This document shows positions 45,257-56,726 of a stretch of DNA of 64,000 nt, one piece after another (position 1 is the stretch's first letter; each line of letters starts with the position of its first letter). The translations under genes were made by a program, and so were the position numbers. The notes under the pieces are model-generated. The model saw only the letters and a program-made list of their open reading frames with translations, was not told the DNA's origin and ran no database searches. Source of the stretch: Heterohyrax brucei (taxonomy: Eukaryota; Chordata; Mammalia; Hyracoidea; Procaviidae); the NCBI GenBank assembly GCA_028571685.1, contig CM053156.1:82649049-82713048 (forward strand). Direction: 5' to 3'.

Positions 45257-45305
45257 GTGTGTATGTGTGTCTGTGCATGCACGCACGTGCGTGTGAGTGT
45301 GTGCT
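45254..45305. repeat. (TG)n microsatellite, interrupted
   Basis: TGTGTGTATGTGTGTCTGTGCATGC... with CA/CG interruptions. Confidence 0.85.
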
Positions 45306-46709
45306 TGTCTCATTACTAGTAACCAGTACCTGAGCCATCTGAGGCAATTTTAAAAATAGAGATTGAAAAGAAGTGTTATTAACAGAGAAAATGGAACAGA
45401 TCATACTTTTATTGAGCTAAGCAGAAGAAAAAGCTGCCCTGGAGACATCCGAAAGCAGGAAGAACTTTGATGTGGGGAAGTGGGGTGAACGGTGACACAA
45501 GCTTAAGGAAGACACACTGCCATGTATAAAACCCAAGTGGAGAGAAAAGCCCTGTCCCCCTGGGCATGGGAAGCAAGGGGCAGGGGGCACTGAAGGTGAA
45601 CTGGCTCTGTATTTCAGATTTTACCTGCTGGCTTTGGAATTTAATACACAAATCTTTGGAGAATGTGGCAAGCTACATTCTCTTTCATCTCTAATAATTA
45701 TTAACCAAAGCTCAAAGCATTAGAAAGGATGAATTATCTACACTGAGCCTCCAAGCCTTGATGAATTCCTGTAGGCGATTCATCCCCCTCACTCGTCTTA
45801 GATCTGATTCATTTAGGATTAATCTCTTGAGGGCATACGTAAGGCTGGAGTAAGTCAGAGATACACTTTTTTTTTTATCTAAATGCTGTGTAATTTATGA
45901 ACCTTGATAATAAAATATTGAGTTTGAAGTAGCACCCATGACCAGATTTGAGAGTTTTTTTCCTAATACAAAGAAAGCAATTTCTAAAAGAAATGAGGAA
46001 TCCTGAATTATGCTCTTTGATCAATACAGAGACGGGGTGACCTCTGTAGATATATCTCTCTTGTGGAAAATCTATATCTTTTCAGAGAGCACAGGGCTTC
46101 TTCCGTTTCATTTAAAAGATATGATTATGAAAAAAATGTCACTTTTGCAGATTGGATTCATCATAGAGGTTTTAGTATTAGAAATTGACCATAGAATTTT
46201 AAATCTTGTTGCCTTCCTCAATGAGAATGGAGCTAAATTTGCTTTTGTGCAAAAAATGGAAAATAAACCTATGAATAATGCATATATAGAACCATTCATT
46301 TTTCATTTTATAATTCACCTTTCTGTGGAACATTCCCCGTAGCCCACTCAGCTGTCAGAGACAACTGTGAATTTGATGAACTGTAATTGCAGCAATATTA
46401 AAACTCCAGTGACTTTAAATATAGTACCTGACCTTCTTGTTAAATGCGAGTTCACTATTTTCATTCAGGAAATCAATGTTACCTACACTAACAAGAAAGG
46501 ATTGAGAGTTTCTCTGCAGTTTGACTTTTTTGAGATGATGATTAAGAAGAAATCAAAGTCAAAGGCAGCCTATTTTTGAGACCAAGGCTATTGGTGGTAT
46601 AGGAAAGTGCTCGAGGCTTAGATTGGGGACACCCGGTTTTATCACCAGAGGTCTCTGGCAGGTTGCTTAACTTCTGTCTAAAGGTACTCCCCCGCCCCCG
46701 CCAAATGAA
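45306..46709. other. Repeat-free AT-rich stretch with two same-frame ORFs
   Basis: 46010-46342 (110 codons) and 46367-46579 (70 codons) are in the same plus-strand frame, separated by a TAG at 46340-46342. The translation is hydrophobic and Lys-rich and matches nothing I know. It may be conserved noncoding DNA or chance. Confidence 0.45.
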
Positions 46710-46842
46710 CCCAATGCTGTTGAATTGATTCCAACTAATAGTGACCCTATAGGACAGAGTAGAACTGCCCCATAGGGTTTCCAAGGAGTCCCTGGTGAAT
46801 TCGAACTTCCAACCTTTCTGTTAGCAGACACCACCAGGGTTG
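46710..46842 (-). mobile_element. AfroSINE (short type), head shortened
   Basis: Goes directly from TTAGCAGACA to CCACCAGGGTTGCC, losing part of the head. Confidence 0.88.
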
Positions 46843-46928
46843 CCTTCTGTCTAAAAGCATCTTCCGTCTCAACGTCTCCACCATCACACACTACCTAGTC
46901 TGCTAGCTTCCATTCACCTCGTCTCAGG

Positions 46929-47090
46929 GGGAGCCCTGAGAACAGAGGCAGCTACCCAAAGGGTCAGTGGGTGAAACTCATCAGCTGCACCATGGGAGAA
47001 AGACGACAGCCTTGGAAACCTCATGGGACAGTTCTACTCTGTCGTATAAGGTTGCTGTGAGGTAGAATCAACCTGATGGAAATGGCAGTT
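46929..47090 (+). mobile_element. AfroSINE (long type), head damaged
   Basis: GGGAGCCCTGAGAACAGAGG, then GGAGAAAGACGACAGCCTTGG and a good tail. Confidence 0.8.
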
Positions 47091-47439
47091 CCAAAAAACC
47101 CTTTAGAAGAATGTTCCCCAAAATGCACGCCAGAAAAGGTGGCAAAAGCATAATGAACTGTGATCAAAGGACAGCACTTTGCCTTCCCTCCCTTGAAATT
47201 CATGACTGTGATAATTTATCACAGGGTCTAAGAAATCCTCTATGATTTTGAACCAGACTTTTCAAAACCGACTAGGATTTGGAACTTTTTTTTTTTTTAG
47301 TCTTGTTTACCATTTCAGTAAATGGTTTTCTTTGTGGTCATAGTATTAGTTGATACTGAGAACTGGCTATGTCTCTATCACTGAATAAAGTACTGAGATA
47401 TGTTAATGCAATCCCTCTGATTTCTAGGAGGGAGGTATG
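47091..47439. other. No recognisable feature
   Basis: A T-run lies at 47287-47299; otherwise unassigned. Confidence 0.6.
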
Positions 47440-47590
47440 TATTATTTGCATTTTGCAGATGAGGGAACTCAGGATGAGTGAAGTTGAGTAGTGCCCAAGA
47501 GAGCGCAGCTGTGAAGTGGCAGAGTTGGAGTGCGAAATCAGGCATTCTGGTCCAAGTTTCTAACCACTGTGTGATACTGCCTTCCTAGAG
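47440..47590 (+). mobile_element. MIR SINE
   Basis: GCATTTTGCAGATGAGGGAACTCAGG, GCAGCTGTGAAGTGGCAGAG and TTTCTAACCACTGTG follow the MIR order. Confidence 0.85.
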
Positions 47591-47811
47591 TAGATTCTTG
47601 ACTTCATATGGTATCTTATTCAGACAGCCTGATGTTTCAACAAGTAAAAAGGGAAGGCCACTGTGACTGAAAGAAGAATGAAAGATGGAGAAGGAAAAGA
47701 AAGATCAAGTCTTTCTCCATTCTTCTCCACACACCCCGAGGCAGATACAGTGCTAAAAACACATTTTTCATGTAATCTTTTCTTAAATTAAACATTAAGA
47801 CAATTGTAGGT

Positions 47812-48013
47812 TTGGTCAGTGGAGAAGACGTTATGCTTGGTAAAGGAGAAGGCCACCCAACAAGAGGAAGATCTGCAGTAGGACGGGCTGACACAGTGGC
47901 TGCAGCAGTGGGCTGGAGCCTCAGCGTTCGGAGGAAGGCCTAGGAGCGGGCAGCGTTTCATTCTCATGTACGTACGGAGGCTCACTGTGAGTCTGAACTG
48001 GCTGAACAACACC
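47812..48013 (+). mobile_element. RTE 3'-end fragment, sense
   Basis: ACAAGAGGAAGATCTGCAGTAGG, GCTGACACAGTGGCTGCAGC and the tail TGAACAACACCTAACAA. Confidence 0.85.
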
Positions 48014-48097
48014 TAACAAATTCACATTAGCTGTTAGAAATGACACACTGAGCTACTGTGTGTCCGCTACCTAGTTTCTCTCAGTGATAATCAGCAA

Positions 48098-48298
48098 ACA
48101 AACAAAATGACCATCAAATTGATCTCACCTCATGGCGACCCTGCGGATATCAGAATGGAACTCTGCTCAATGGGGGTTTCACAACTGATTTTCAGAAGTA
48201 GATCACTAAGCCTTTTTTTCTACCAAATCTCTGGGTAGACTTGAACCTCTAACCTTTGGTTAGTAGTTAAGCACATTAATTGTTAGCACCCTACAGTG
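48098..48298 (-). mobile_element. AfroSINE (long type), diverged
   Basis: TCTCACCTCATGGCGACCCTG ... ACTTGAACCTCTAACCTTTGG ... TTAGCACCCTACAG. Confidence 0.78.
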
Positions 48299-49375
48299 GT
48301 AATTCTTGCAGAATATAGTAGAATATCATCATCAGGACACTGGCATTGGTACAGTCCATGGCTCTTGTTTGGGTTTCCTGTTTCCCTTATGTTTCTGTGT
48401 ATGTGTGTGTGTTACTTCTATATAGTTATATTACCTGTACAGTTTCTTGTACACAACACTGCAATTAAGACACATCACATTTTCAACACCACAGGATCCC
48501 TTACATTGTACTTTTATGACCACAGTTTCTAACCCACCCTGACCCCCAGCCAAGCACTAACATGTTCTCAATTTCTATTCTTTTTTCATTTCAAGAGTGT
48601 TATATGAATGGAATCATATACTTTGTAACCTTTTGGAATTGACCTTTTTCCGCTCAAAGTAATTCTCTTGAGTTTCATCCAAGTTGTTACATGTATCAAT
48701 AGCCTATTCTTCTTTTTTGGTAAATAATATTCCATTGTATGGCTATATCATAGTTTGTCTAGCCCTTCACCCACTATGAAATATTGGGATTGTTTCTAAT
48801 TGTGAGTTATTATAAATAAAGCAGCTATGAAGAAACATGCACGTACATGTTTGTATGTGATTCTAAGTTTTCATTTCTCTGGGAAAATTCCCAAGAGTGC
48901 AGTTACTGGGTAGTAGGCGAATTGCGTGTTTACTTTTATAAGAAAGTGCCAAACAGTCTCTTAGAGTGGCTGTACTATTTTACAGTTTTGCCGGCAACAT
49001 ATAGGTGATATAGTTTCTCTTCATCCTTGTCAGCATTTATTTGTTGCTCTTTTTATTTTAGGCATTCCAGTAGTGATAATATATTGTGGTTTTAAATTGC
49101 ATTTTTCTGTTGACCAATGATGTTAAACATTTTTTCATGCACTTATTTTCCATCTATATAACTTTTAAATACTATTGAATTTTGAGCTACTAGTCTCATG
49201 ATACTGATCTTTGTCACATATGTAGTTTTCAAATGTTTTCTTTGAGTCTGTAGTTTCTTTTATCCTTTAAACAGGACTTTGAAAAAAATGCTTTCATTTT
49301 GATGTGACCCAGTTTTTTTTTTTTTTCTTTTTATGGTTTGTGCCTTTGATGTTAAGAACCCTTTGTATAGCTTAG

Positions 49376-49425
49376 ATGCTGAAGAGTAGGAATCAACTGG
49401 ATGACACACAACAGTGACAACAGAT
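49376..49425 (+). mobile_element. Orphan SINE tail
   Basis: GAAGAGTAGGAATCAACTGG, then ATGACACACAACAGTGACAAC. Confidence 0.75.
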
Positions 49426-49458
49426 CTTAAAGAAAATGACAAGCTGTATAAGTAAGCT

Positions 49459-49580
49459 CTTTGTAGGTGATGCCAAAAGAATAAGATGGTTCATCTCAAG
49501 TGGATAAAAAGTTAGTCAGCTGTTTTCAGGGTGTGGGAGAAATCCCAGGATACTGTTAGCTGAGTGATTCACTCCTTAAG
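49459..49580 (+). repeat. Unknown repeat unit, copy 1
   Basis: CTCTTTGTAGGTGATGCCA ... ACTGTTAGCTGAGTGATTCA. A related unit lies 1.2 kb downstream; family unknown. Confidence 0.6.
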
Positions 49581-50660
49581 TCACTGTAATGACAAATGTA
49601 TTACCTCTGTTTTGAATTTTTTGCAGATTTCTTTCTGTTTCATGTTTTTCTTCTAAAGATTTTATAGTTTCATGTTTTACATTAAAATCTGAAGTCCTCT
49701 TTATTTTTCCCCCCCTTTCTGCCTATGGATGTCCAACTGCTTTAGCACTGTTTGTTGAAAAGTGTCATCTTTGCGTTATTGAGTTGCTTTTGTATTTCTT
49801 TGTGAAAAACCATTTGGACATATTTTTATAAGTCTGTTTCTTTAGTCTGTTTGGCTATAGCTCCATCAATATCATACAGTCTTGATTATACTGGGTAAGT
49901 TAATTGCTCCTACTTTATGCTTCTTTTTTCAAGATTGTTTTAACTACGCTAGTATCTGTGCTTTTCCATATGGCCTTTAGAATAAACTTCTGTATCTCAA
50001 CAAATAACCTTGTTGGAATTTCTACAGGAATTGCATAAAACTTATAGATCAGATTGAAAGAAATTGACGTCATTTCTGTGTTGAAACCTCCAGTCCATGA
50101 ACATAGTATGCCTTTTCATTTATTTCAATCTTCTTTGAACTTTTTGTAATCAGTATTTTATCTTCAGCTTATGTACGCTGTATATGTTTTGTTATGTGCA
50201 TACCTCAATATTTTGTGTAGTTTGATTAAATTGAGAGCCTATTTGAATTAACTTGTGTAGACTAGTCATTTTAGGCATATAATTTGATAAAGTAATCATT
50301 GATTTAAATTATTTTCTCTCCTGCCACACAGTTATTTGAAATGATTAATTCTCCTTGTATTTTGGAAAAAGATTCAGACTTTTTGGAACTTTATGAACAT
50401 CTAATCTGTTTATCTTTTCACTGTTAGTTGTGTTTGTGTTAGTTAAATTTTAAAGAAATAATCACATATACATTGGAAAATAAGAACAAAACAAAAACAG
50501 TCCATCTATCAGGTCCATTGGTTTTTAGATGCTTTTCTCCCCTCATGCTTATAGCTTACATGAATTTCTAAGTAGCATGTATCACTAGGACTCAGCCTAT
50601 GTGGTTTCACATTCATGTGTGTGTGTAAATATTTGAATGGAACACTAATATACGCATAAA

Positions 50661-50785
50661 AACTCTTTGTAAATGATGCCAGAACAAAAAGGTGGTTTTC
50701 TTAAGTAGATGAAAAATTAGATGCTTTTGGAGTCTGAAAGAAAACAGAGGACACTGTTAGCTGAGTGACTGGTAACTCATGTAGT
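50661..50785 (+). repeat. Unknown repeat unit, copy 2
   Basis: CTCTTTGTAAATGATGCCAG ... GGACACTGTTAGCTGAGTGA, aligned with 49459-49580. Confidence 0.6.
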
Positions 50786-51123
50786 TATGTTGAAAAAGGA
50801 TGGAAATCTACTTACTTTTTAAAAAATTTTTTCAGGTTTCTTCTTTTATTTTTCTCTATTCTTCTTATTCTTCAAATTATAAAAATCATGCATAGTCCTT
50901 CTAACAACTTTAAACACACACTCAATGGATGGAGTAAAATTAAAAAAACAAAACAAAACCACCTTAACCTTGGCTCTTAGTGCTGCTTCTCAGAAAAAGT
51001 ACTAATAACTTGATGTGTGCTTTTCAGATACTTTTTTATGCCTGAACAAATACAAATGTATTCTCACACATACATAGATTACATTCCAAAGCAAAAATGA
51101 ATGCATTTATTATGTATTATATA
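50786..51123. other. AT-rich, nothing recognised
   Basis: Poly(T)- and A-rich runs only. Confidence 0.55.
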
Positions 51124-51321
51124 AAGGAAGCCATGGTTAAGGGCTCAGCTGTGAGCTAAAAGGTTGGTTATTTTCATCGCACCCAGCACTCCTTGGAAGA
51201 AAGCCCTAGTGATCTGCTTCTCTAATGATGACAACTGGGAAGACCCTATGAGGCAATTCTCCAGTGTCACATGGGGTTGGTATAAGTGGAAGTCAGCTTG
51301 GCAGCACCCCACAACAACAAG
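51124..51321 (+). mobile_element. AfroSINE (long type)
   Basis: Ends CAGCACCCCACAACAACAAG, the RTE-like tail. Confidence 0.85.
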
Positions 51322-51540
51322 GTATCCAAAAGACCGTAAATCCGGACGTCCCCAAGTCACTGTGGTGTTTACATAATTTCTTGTGGCAAATTCTTACACA
51401 CTAAAAATATTCTGGTTAAGAAGATAAGTGATATGATTGTACTGATGATCTAGTCCAGTTTTGCTTGTATTTTGACTATACTTCTAAATCAGTAATTAAT
51501 GACTGTGCCTCATGAAGGCAACAGCACTGGGGTGTTCTTC

Positions 51541-51735
51541 AGCATCCCTGGGTAGTCCAGTGGTTAAGCACTTGACTGCTAGTTGCAAGGTGGCGGTCCA
51601 AACTCACCTTGAGGCACTTCGAATGACAGGCCTGGCATTCAGCTTCTGAAAGGTCACAGTCCTGAAAGCCCTCTGGAGCACAGTTCTCCTCCACATACCT
51701 GGGGTCACCGTGAGTAGAATTGATTTGGTAGCTAC
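51541..51735 (+). mobile_element. AfroSINE (long type)
   Basis: Head CATCCCTGGGTAGTCCAGTGG and tail GAGTAGAATTGATTTGG. Confidence 0.85.
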
Positions 51736-52276
51736 TGACCATGAGATTATTCTTTAATATCCATACACTGTAATCTGTTTATAATCCTTCCTGAAGTGGT
51801 AGAGCGAAGTCTCCAGTTATTTTGCTCATACCATTTCTATTACAGGGAACAAATCCACATATTAGCCTTTGTGTCCTCATGAAAGTATTTGTTGATGGAA
51901 AAGCCTCAGAAGTGAGATTATCCAGTAACATCTCACCAACTTTGAAATTTTTATAGCAACTGCTGAACTGTCTTCAGAAAAGTTAGACAAAATTACAAAA
52001 CTCACTAACAGCTTATGGCAGTGTCCTTCCCCTCCAAGTTTCAGCCCTTCTAGAAATTTTCGAGGTGACAGTCAGTGGAAGCACCTGTCCCACTCTTTTG
52101 TTTTTGTGGCTTGTTTTAAGTGAAGACAGCATGAACAGGCTATTTTGGTTATTTCATAGGTACAACTAAAGATCCTCTCTTCAGAGAGATGTTCCCATTT
52201 ACTATGCAGACTGTCACTAGCCCGATTTATTTTAGGTGACCGCGGGCATGTAGATATTTTTGTCAAGAATGGGATA
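51736..52276. other. Possible very old L1 remnant, otherwise unassigned
   Basis: GAGATTATCCAGTAACATCTC and TTTTATAGCAACTGCTGAACTG have the flavour of an L1 3' UTR, but I cannot align them with confidence. Confidence 0.3.
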
Positions 52277-52813
52277 TACAAGGACTGCCAATTAAATTCA
52301 CAAATTCATTCTAGGAAAAGTGCTACATACCTCACTGTTGAGTATCACTATAGTTACCTTTGAAGTTCTCCCCTTGGGAAGCTATGCACCAATTCCAGTG
52401 CCTAGTTCACCCTTCAAAGCAATTTTGGAACTGTTTTTCTGGAATGGCTATCAGAGCTGTCATTGTATTACCCTTGGTGTCCTGAATGTCATCAACATGT
52501 CTTCCTTTCTAGATTTCTTTTACCTTTGGGTCAAGAAAACAGTCACTGAGGGCCACCTCACACAAGTAGACAGAGTTTTCCAATACAGTTATTTGTTTGC
52601 TGCCTAAGAACTCTCTCCCAAATAACTGTACAGTTGAGTTTGCAAACTTGCAGTGGCAAGCTGCAAAACTGCTCTGAAGGGTGGACTAGGCGCTGGCCTT
52701 GGTGCATAGCTTCCTGAAGGGAGGACTTCGAAAGTCACCCTAATAATATTCAGCAGTGAGATACATAGCACTGAAAGCATTTAAGTTTTCAGACTTACTT
52801 GCTGGACCTCTTA
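52277..52813 (-). mobile_element. Mariner-derived element 3 with long inverted repeats
   Basis: TA-bounded (TACAAGGACTGCC ... GCTGGACCTCTTA). Arms of about 165 bases; the interior has a minus-strand transposase remnant like that of element 1. Same family as 31258-31814 and 36740-37538. Confidence 0.8.
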
Positions 52814-53177
52814 CTATCTAGACTGCTTCTTTCTTAAGAGTTTTTTTCTCTTTAACTGTTCACTTAAAGGCTCATGTTGGAGGGTCCGCAAGGAGGCTTG
52901 TGGACATCAATGGCTTGTGCTCCATTTCCTGGACTTGAACACTGCACAGTTTTCCTTGTCTGGTCTCCCTGCTTGCTAGTACAGTGTCTTCAAGCTAACG
53001 GTGCTTTTTAAGGAAAGATAATATGCCAAGCCAAGTGCCATCAAGTCGGATATGAAAACGCTAAAAGTTTTGGAACACATTATACCAAAGCTTTCGGAAA
53101 ATTTGAATACAGGTACTTATTCGAGCCCAATGTTAGTGCACTCTGAAAATTTCAACCAGTAATGATAATGTAATAAA
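52814..53177. other. Unassigned, with a SINE-tail-like word near 53031
   Basis: CCAAGCCAAGTGCCATCAAG at 53031-53050 resembles the outermost SINE tail in antisense. Confidence 0.5.
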
Positions 53178-53341
53178 ACCCCCAAATCCAATGCTGTTGA
53201 GCCGATTCTGACTCAAGTATGACCCTATGGGACAGAGTAGAACTGCCCTGTAGAGTTTCCAAGGAGTGCCTGGTGAATTTGAACTGCCAACCTTTTGGTT
53301 AGCAGCCTTAGCACTTAACCACTATGCCACCAGGGTTTCCA
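53178..53341 (-). mobile_element. AfroSINE (short type)
   Basis: Complete, well preserved. Confidence 0.92.
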
Positions 53342-54190
53342 GTTATGTAATAATAGCAACAATAGTCATGGTGATGATGTCATTGGTTACTTTCTTAGTG
53401 CCTGAGCAAACACTGTGGACCTAGCAGTGGACTCTTCTATTACTTTTCTTTTCAAAGACAACCTAAGGGGTTTATGTGTCTCCTTTTATGATGGTTTTCA
53501 TTTTCTTGTTTTTAAAGAATGAAGTAATTTGAAGCTTCAGCAGAGCTTTGCAATTTGCGTACGTAAAGTGAATTGTTCACTTAATACATTCAGTCCCACA
53601 AAGGGAAAAATAATTAAAATACAGTCTACACAAAGAAGGCGGGGAATTATCTTTTAGGTAGCCAGCTCATTTTCACTCAGTAAACATAAATAAATCATCT
53701 GTAAATTATCATAAGCAGAAAACTGGAAACCAAACACTTGTTTTTGTAAATGGCTTTTGACTCCACAGCACACCAGAAGCATGCTTAATATTCTCCCACA
53801 ATGCCTATTAATTGTGAGATTCTGATAGGACTAGGCCAGTTCCTCAAGGCAATGTGTTTTTGTTTTGTTTTGTTTTAAAAATCTGATTGTATTAATCTTT
53901 TCTTGAAGCCCCAGAAGACATTTCAGCAGTTCCTTCATTTCTCTGTGCAGTTACAAAACAATCCATATGGAAAATTGAACTGTATAATTTGTAATTATTT
54001 TCCAAGTTGTTAATGCGAAAGTCTATTGGTTGTGAATTACACTTTTAAACGTAGAACCACTTGGTCAATGGCTAAGCTGTTCAGTGTTTATTTCAGTGAA
54101 TATTATTGTTTATGATGAATAAGATACCTGGAGTATGGCCTTAAACAGCTAAATCTATTTGGCAGTCCAATTTGGGGAATTCTGAATTGA
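53342..54190. other. Repeat-free AT-rich stretch, candidate conserved noncoding DNA
   Basis: No insertion for about 850 bases. Several homeodomain-type cores occur (ATTAATTGTG near 53806, GTAATTATT near 53991). Confidence 0.4.
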
Positions 54191-54329
54191 ATGCCCTGCT
54201 TAAAGATTAATCAGGAATTTAGGAGGGCATTGAGTTATTTCCTTCCTTTGATGGAGTCCCAGTACTTTGTGTATCAGATACTCAAGAAAAGTAGAAACCA
54301 GGATGTCTCATCCATAGCCAAGGGAGACA

Positions 54330-54900
54330 GGAAAGGGGATGAGAAAAAACTCACTCACACACTAAACACGAAAACTCACTCACAGAAGAAACATATCACA
54401 CAAGGTAAAGCTGAGGCCAGGTGGTACCAAGGTCTCTGATGGAGAACAGTGGCCACCGTTCCTCAGTAGGAAACTTTATTTATAGGGCTACAATCAGGAG
54501 GAGGTTGGCAGGGCAGTTTATTTTGCCAAAAATGGTTAGAATGGTATTGGAGCATCTCATGATTGGCTGACCCTTACGCAGAAGTATCATCAAGGAACAA
54601 GGTGGGAGAAAGAGGCACAGGTCAGGCCTTCTCAGAGGCTCTGCCGTACCTGGGAAAGGCCTAAACATATGTGCAGAAGCGTCAGTGAAGTGGGAGATAA
54701 GAGGAAGGAGAAAGAGACAAAGGTCGGGCTTCCCGGAGGCTCTGTCATACTGGAGAAAAGCCTAAACCTACATCAGTGAGACAAGAGGTGGGACAGCACG
54801 TTCCTAGCAGCCTGCAGCACCAGGAACTGCGGTCATTAAATCCCCTCCTTAAATCTCCCCCTATGTCTGTGTGCTGCTCTGCCCCAACCTTAGTTAGCAG
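54330..54900 (-). mobile_element. Probable LTR with a tandem 103-base repeat
   Basis: GGAGAAAGAGGCACAGGTCAGG (54604) recurs as GGAGAAAGAGACAAAGGTCGGG (54707) with similar following sequence, period about 103. TTTATT at 54475-54480 gives AATAAA on the minus strand. Family not identified. Confidence 0.45.
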
Positions 54901-55118
54901 CAGTCTCAATCACTAAGTCCTGGTTGTCTGCAAGCCTCTCCAGATCTCTTGTGACCTCAGAAAGTGCTCCTGTGCCTTGCTGGCGTGGATTTCCGTGTGG
55001 CCAGCTGTCTGTGCATTGCTCACCTCTAGGGGCGCCATTCTTGGATTCCGGGTCAGTGGTGTTCCTTGTGATTATACGCAGTGTCAGCCTTGTCCACGGT
55101 CTTGTTTTACTACGGCAG

Positions 55119-55341
55119 TGTCTCAGCCTCACCATTGTTGAGATTCTGGACTAGTTAATTCTTTGTTGAGGGATGTGAGGGAGGTGTCTTGTGCATTGTG
55201 TGGTGTTTTCCATGTCCCCAGCCTCTCTTCTAGAAGTGAGTAGCACTTCCCCAGTTTTGATCACCAAAGACATCTTCAGACACTCGTAGGTCTCCCTTGG
55301 GAGCAATCGCTGACCCCCTCGTGTTATGAACCACTGGCCTG
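55119..55341 (-). mobile_element. MER5A-type DNA transposon
   Basis: CAGCCTCACCATTGTTGAGA, ACATCTTCAGACACTCGTAG and TTATGAACCACTGGC. Confidence 0.75.
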
Positions 55342-55384
55342 TGGAATAATCTTTCTAACAGATGGATGTGACCATCCTGTTTGT

Positions 55385-55705
55385 CTGCTGGAAGACTTCC
55401 AATGTGCCCTCTTCAGAATCCTTGAGTAGCCCTAAACTCAGTGGTGGTATATGAGGTCCTTGAGTGTCTAACCCTGTTCAGCTGCTCCAGTGCCACACCT
55501 TGTCACCCACCTCCTTGCCATCACTGTCCTCATGTTTCTCTTCTACTCAAGGTTATAGATTCGGGACTTTGTGCATTTCTTTTGCCTGGAAGTTCAACTT
55601 GACTTTCCTTGCCTGATAAATTCTTGATCATCTTTCAAGACCTGCCTTAAGGATAACAAGGCCCATTTCAAGAATGATGGCCTCTTGGGACCTTTTCTGT
55701 ATGTT
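55385..55705 (+). mobile_element. L2 LINE fragment
   Basis: GACTTTGTGCATTTCTTTTGCCTGG and TTTCAAGACCTGCCTTAAGG match the L2 3' region order. Confidence 0.6.
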
Positions 55706-55711
55706 CGTTTG

Positions 55712-56208
55712 ATGGCTCTTTTAGTCACCTGGCACTGCTCTGACGTACATACCACAGGTGGATGGCTTTGAGGAGAGAAGTTTTGTTTGTCACAGTCCAG
55801 GGAACTAAAAGTCCCAATTCAGGGTGTCAGCTCCAGGGGAAGACTTTCTCTCCTGTTTGCTGACTTTGGAGGAAGGTGTTGGTTGCCAGTCATGCCCTGG
55901 ACTGGAAGCTTCTGAGGCATAGGGACCCTGTTCCTTTCCAAAGACACACTCAGCTCCCAGCTCTGCTTCTTGGTGGTTTGAGGTCCCCCAATTTCTCTGC
56001 TGCCTTCTTTCCATTACATCTCAATAGACATAAAACAATCTTAGACATTGAGTCCTGCCCCACCAAGACAGCTGTCGCCCATGCACCCTCATTAACAGCA
56101 TAGAGGCAGGATTTACAACACGGAGAAACAGAACACAAGCCAGAAATCACGGCCTTGCTAAACTGCTGCACAGATTTTTTGGGGGGAACACAATTAAATC
56201 CATGACAG
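55712..56208 (-). mobile_element. MaLR-like LTR, copy 2 of the local family
   Basis: In its own direction it begins TGTCATGGATTTAATTGTG, contains AAGCTTCCAGTCCAGG and CTTCCCCTGGAGCT, and ends CAGTGCCAGGTGACTAAAA. Aligns end to end with 60530-61001. Confidence 0.82.
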
Positions 56209-56231
56209 TGGCATTGGGTGACATCATAAAG

Positions 56232-56384
56232 AAGACTTAGACTGTGCCTGAGTCCTAGTTCTGCTACTTGTTAGTTGTGCAAACTAGGTAACTCCTTTAG
56301 GCCTCAATATTCTTATAGGCTAAATGGGAACATAACAGTGCCAGCTAGTTAAGAATGTAGTGGAAAAAAGTGTAAGAAATGCTT
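56232..56384 (+). mobile_element. MIR SINE
   Basis: AGTTCTGCTACTTGTTAGTTGTG, GGCCTCAATATTCTTATAGG and AAATGGGAACATAACAGTGCC. Confidence 0.85.
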
Positions 56385-56387
56385 AAA

Positions 56388-56572
56388 AGGAAACTTGGTG
56401 GCACAGCAGTTAAGCGCTCAGCTGTTCACTGGAAGGTTGGCGGTTAGATACCCCACCCCCGAGCAACTCCGCAGGAGACAGTGCACAGCCTAGAAAACCA
56501 TCTAGGACAGGGGTGGTTGTCCTTTGTCCCATGGGGTCGCTGAGAATGTCATTCATTCAACAACACCTACCA
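56388..56572 (+). mobile_element. AfroSINE (long type), diverged
   Basis: GGAAACTTGGTGGCACAGCAG to TCAACAACACCTACCAGC. Confidence 0.83.
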
Positions 56573-56726
56573 GCAAGGACAACCATGTGCAAGATCTTAG
56601 AAGCCAGCACCTAGCACGTAATTCAGAGCTCTGAAAGAGTTGGCCTCTGTCTTTGGCGGTGTTGCCGCAGCTCGTTTGTGGTGGTTGCTGTGTTCTAAGT
56701 GTCAGGACAGGGCCCCTCGGCAAGGC

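Larger units (their letters stand above)
48530..50430 (-). mobile_element. Ancient L1M (about 1.9 kb) with later insertions
   Basis: A long antisense L1 consensus order: TTATATGAATGGAATCATAT, GGTAAATAATATTCCATTGT, ATTTCTCTGGGAAAATTCCC, GCTTTAGCACTGTTTGTTG, TTGTTGGAATTTCTACAGG. A SINE tail and an unknown repeat unit interrupt it at 49376-49620. Confidence 0.8.
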
